A DNA stretch of 16,251 bases. Source: CAZVPF01 sp964628195 (GTDB taxonomy: Bacteria; Planctomycetota; Phycisphaerae; Sedimentisphaerales; Anaerohalosphaeraceae). The DNA is taken from NCBI GenBank assembly GCA_964628195.1, contig CAZVPF010000054.1:1-16251 (forward strand). Direction: 5' to 3'. The notes below the pieces were generated by a model. The model was not told the origin of the DNA, did no database searches, and saw only the letters and a program-made list of their open reading frames with translations. This document shows, in pieces, positions 14,166 through 16,251 of the stretch. Positions within the stretch are counted from its first letter, which is position 1, and each line of letters starts with the position of its first letter. A program made the translations under genes and the position numbers.

Positions 14166-14574
14166 AAATTATTTTATCGGACCATTTTATCCTGTACAGC
14201 CCACATGTGAATTGTTAATATCAGGGTTGTAAAGGCGTTTTAGCGTATGCCTTGCCGATTTATCATGGAAGATAGACGAGGGCTCTGGAATGGCCGAAAG
14301 AACGGCAAAGCGGTTTCACCTTTTTAATGCGGGCTTTTACAGCCTGTATGGGGGTTTTGTGTTGTCCGCAGCATCAGGTTGTTTTCCTGAAATTTACATT
14401 AATTGCAGTAATATTTTGCGCAATAGTACAGGTAACAGCTTTTTTTTATCTCAAAGTCCGATAAATTCTAAAGAAATATTATATTAAAGGCCGAAAATTT
14501 AAATAATTGTATAGGTAATATTACGGAATAGCCTGACAGTGTTAAAAATTGCCTGATTTAACGAGGGAGAAGAC
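14166..14574 (+). other. Gap between E2 and the ParA-CBM48 gene; possible small ORF
   Basis: This 409-base stretch has no recognised gene and no clear terminator after E2. The only candidate is a 65-codon frame at 14290-14487 with GAGGG about eight bases before its ATG. It encodes a moderately hydrophobic peptide (NAGFYSLYGGFVLSAASGC) without a known match, so I leave it uncalled. The 3' part (about 14465-14560) is AT-rich and probably holds the promoter of the next gene. Confidence 0.35.
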
Positions 14575-15777
14575 ATGAGAACCATCGCGGTCGTAAATCA
14601 AAAAGGCGGATGCGGAAAGACAACTGTTTCTATTAATCTTGCCAGTTCACTTGCAAGCCTCGGTCACAAAACTCTTTTGGTGGATATGGATCCTCAGTCC
14701 CACTGCGCGGTGGGTCTGGCGGTTCCCGAAGAGCAGATCGAGCAGAGCATTTATGATGTCCTGATAAGTTCAAGCAAAGGCGAACCGCTGAGAATGTCCG
14801 AAATATTGTGGCAGATCTCCGAAGGTTTCGAGCTTGCTCCTGCCAGTATCGATCTCGCCGCTTTTGAGCAGCAGATGGCTGGAGTCGTCGATCGGGAAAA
14901 CAGCCTGAAAAATGTCCTTTCGATGTGCGACAGGGACTATGAATATGTTATCGTGGACTGCCCCCCCTCCGTGGGACTGCTTACTTTCAACGCTATAAGG
15001 GCCGCAAGCGACATTATCGTGCCCGTCGAGACCGGGTATTTCTCGCTGCATGGCCTGAGTAAACAGCTTGACACCCTCAATGTGCTGTGTAAACAGTGTC
15101 CCGAGGCCATAAATGTGATGGTTCTTGCAAGCATGTATGACATACGCACAAAAATGGGTCGTGAGATACTCGCCGAACTCCGCAAGCATTTCTCGGAAAA
15201 GATGTTCAAAACCGTTGTCAATTTCAATACCAAGCTTAAAGAAGCAGCCAGCCTCGGCCAGCCGATAAACGAATACGACCCTGCCAGCCGCGGCAGCAAG
15301 GATTTCAAGAACCTCGCTTCCGAGCTGGTCAGCACCGATACGATGCTCCATCGCGCCGAGTTGGTCGAAACTCTGCAGAACAAGCTCGACTCGATCAGTG
15401 CAAGCGCCGAAGAACTCCTTGCCAGCGTTGACAAACCGCGGCAGGAAACCGCCGAGCCGGAAAAAACAAAGAGCCTGGACCAAAAACTTGCCGACTTCTA
15501 CGGCGTTCGTCAGCTCGAAGATTCTGTTATGTTTGTTACTCTGTACCCGCGTGCCCAGAGTGTTATGGTCGCCGGCGACTTCAACGGCTGGAAGCCTGAG
15601 GAGGCCAAAATGGAACGCGTCAACGGAAACGGCGTCTGGCGCCTCAAACTGCCTATTCAGCCCGGCAGATACCAGTACCGCCTTGTGGTTGACGGCCACT
15701 GGCAGCAGGACCCCTACAACGACAAAACCGAGCAGAACCCCTTTGGAGAATTTAACTCAGTTCTCGAAGTGGTATAA
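14575..15777 (+). CDS. ParA/MinD-type ATPase fused to a C-terminal glycogen-binding (CBM48) domain
   Basis: A 400-residue fusion. Residues 1 to about 255 are a complete ParA/Soj ATPase: deviant Walker A KGGCGKTT (10-17, with signature Lys10 and Lys15), A' motif DMDPQ (37-41), Walker B IVDCPP (Asp128), SMYDIRTKMG as in Soj (its Arg region binds DNA in relatives) and the closing NEYDPASRGSKDFKNLASEL. A helical, charged linker (about 256-315) follows. Residues about 316-400 are an AMPK-beta-like/CBM48 domain: VMVAGDFNGWKP, YQYRLVVDGHW, FGEFNSVLEV. Relative to rat AMPK beta1, the two stacking tryptophans are kept (Trp339, Trp376), Lys126 is Arg369, and the Asn contact is Asn394. ParA proteins place cargo over the nucleoid; CBM48 binds alpha-1,4-glucans. 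Glycogen-granule positioning is the natural hypothesis, not shown. A GGGAGAA site precedes the ATG. No ParB gene is adjacent. Confidence 0.88.
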   Translation: MRTIAVVNQKGGCGKTTVSINLASSLASLGHKTLLVDMDPQSHCAVGLAVPEEQIEQSIYDVLISSSKGEPLRMSEILWQISEGFELAPASIDLAAFEQQMAGVVDRENSLKNVLSMCDRDYEYVIVDCPPSVGLLTFNAIRAASDIIVPVETGYFSLHGLSKQLDTLNVLCKQCPEAINVMVLASMYDIRTKMGREILAELRKHFSEKMFKTVVNFNTKLKEAASLGQPINEYDPASRGSKDFKNLASELVSTDTMLHRAELVETLQNKLDSISASAEELLASVDKPRQETAEPEKTKSLDQKLADFYGVRQLEDSVMFVTLYPRAQSVMVAGDFNGWKPEEAKMERVNGNGVWRLKLPIQPGRYQYRLVVDGHWQQDPYNDKTEQNPFGEFNSVLEVV

Positions 15778-15914
15778 GCAAAAACTGCGTAGGTTGCGGT
15801 ATAATAGAAACCTGATGTAATTAACCTGTGTAACATCATATACAGACCTTTTGCGCCCAGGTATTGCCATTTCAAACTGGCCCCGAAACCCGGGAGAACA
15901 CGAAATTTTCAAAC

Positions 15915-15943
15915 TTGACAGCCTTTAACCTTTAAGGTAACTT
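15915..15943 (+). promoter_or_regulatory. Sigma-70 promoter of tRNA-Leu(CAA)
   Basis: A consensus -35 TTGACA (15915-15920), a 17-base spacer and -10 TAACTT (15938-15943) end 15 bases before the tRNA. The rest of the 181-base gap after the ParA-CBM48 gene holds no gene. Confidence 0.7.
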
Positions 15944-15958
15944 AACTGTCTGGTTGTC

Positions 15959-16044
15959 GCCGGAGTGGCGGAATTGGCAGACGCGAAGGATTCAAAATCC
16001 TTTCTGGTTCACCCCAGGTGTGGGTTCGAGTCCCACCTCCGGTA
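15959..16044 (+). tRNA. trnL-CAA: tRNA-Leu, anticodon CAA
   Basis: Class II tRNA. The acceptor stem GCCGGAG (15959-15965) pairs with CTCCGGT (16037-16043), again with a G1-U72 wobble, and A73 is at 16044. The anticodon stem AAGGA/TCCTT encloses loop TTCAAAA with anticodon CAA at 15993-15995. The variable arm folds as CTGG-TTCAC-CCCAG, and the T arm is GTGGG-TTCGAGT-CCCAC (16020-16036). CCA is not encoded. D-arm and T-arm are nearly identical to the tRNA-Leu at 884. Confidence 0.93.
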
Positions 16045-16231
16045 ATGCTAAATCGTTGTTAATAAAGCACTTACAAAACTCAAAAATTGGCATAAATCTA
16101 AGTATAAATCTAATTTTTAGCACTTTAAAACTAAGAGTTTTGGGGCTTGTTCGGTCTATCTATTTGAAGTCTAAATCTTGTCATAAAAATAGCTAATTTA
16201 TTGTTGACATAAATCATCCCCTCTGTATAAT
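16045..16231 (+). repeat. Post-tRNA repeat, copy B
   Basis: This AT-rich sequence is the counterpart of 967-1152: same order of blocks, and almost the same distance (159 versus 158 bases) from the tRNA end to the -35 position. Unlike copy A it keeps a consensus promoter at its right end. No coding region was found within it. Confidence 0.6.
16204..16231 (+). promoter_or_regulatory. Strong sigma-70 promoter facing out of the window
   Basis: TTGACA (16204-16209), a 16-base spacer and TATAAT (16226-16231) are both perfect consensus hexamers. It begins at the right end of the post-tRNA repeat and would transcribe something starting beyond base 16251. Confidence 0.65.
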
Positions 16232-16251
16232 CATCCTCAATTATTTGTGGA

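Noticed and set aside
14290..14487. 65-codon plus-strand ORF between E2 and the ParA-CBM48 gene
   Set aside because: It has a possible ribosome site but no family match, mixed codon use and an unusual composition; noted only in the gap entry.
14770..15699. Long (309-codon) minus-strand frame opposite the ParA-CBM48 gene
   Set aside because: It is the shadow of a strongly supported gene; its translation shows no family features and it has no ribosome site.
6152..15777. Idea that the CBS-pair protein and the CBM48 domain form a bacterial AMPK-like complex
   Set aside because: AMPK gamma has two CBS pairs and beta needs a kinase partner; the genes are 8 kb apart on opposite strands and no kinase is present.
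884..16044. The whole 15 kb between the tRNA-Leu genes as one integrated island
   Set aside because: Content is core metabolism (ppsA, PDH, redox genes), no integrase or toxin-antitoxin genes are seen, and the flanking repeats are too diverged to be recent attachment sites.

Overview
The window reads as a chromosomal stretch of a free-living, probably anaerobic bacterium. The best guess is a planctomycete of the Phycisphaerae/Sedimentisphaerales type. This is an inference from gene content, not a database result: a sulfatase tail, a bacterial eRF1-like (baeRF) protein, a fused pyruvate dehydrogenase E1, a superoxide reductase with a low-potential ferredoxin, and a DUF4019 lipoprotein. No phage, plasmid, CRISPR or integrase gene is visible. 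The only mobile-element trace is a decayed IS630-type transposase tail near the left end.

Layout. 1-191: C-terminus of a sulfatase. 192-880: decayed sequence with the IS630 remnant and a broken minus-strand reading frame. 884-966: tRNA-Leu(UAA) with a near-consensus promoter, followed by an AT-rich stretch whose diverged copy follows the second tRNA-Leu 15 kb away. 1375-1578 (-): dodecin. 1835-5455 (+): baeRF protein and PEP synthase, 27 bases apart. 5621-7662 (-): a redox cluster transcribed as aldo/keto reductase, [4Fe-4S] ferredoxin, CBS-pair protein, superoxide reductase, with a striking palindromic region upstream. 8011-8743 (-): DUF4019 lipoprotein and a 60-residue unknown separated by a terminator. 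8859-9656 (-): DeoR-family regulator, divergent from 9874-14165 (+): a fused E1alpha-E1beta and a three-lipoyl-domain E2 of a pyruvate-dehydrogenase-type complex; no E3 gene is present here. 14575-15777 (+): a ParA-type ATPase fused to a C-terminal glycogen-binding (CBM48/AMPK-beta-like) domain. 15959-16044: tRNA-Leu(CAA) and its repeat, ending in a strong promoter that points out of the window.

How the genes fit. PpsA and the E1/E2 complex act on the two sides of pyruvate (to PEP and to acetyl-CoA). The DeoR regulator shares its promoter region with the E1/E2 operon and has TTCGTT repeats placed where an operator could control both directions. The minus-strand redox cluster fits oxygen/superoxide defence in an anaerobe. 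The most unusual gene is the ParA-CBM48 fusion: its ATPase motifs are intact and both carbohydrate-stacking tryptophans of the CBM are present, which suggests a positioning ATPase whose cargo is an alpha-glucan such as glycogen.
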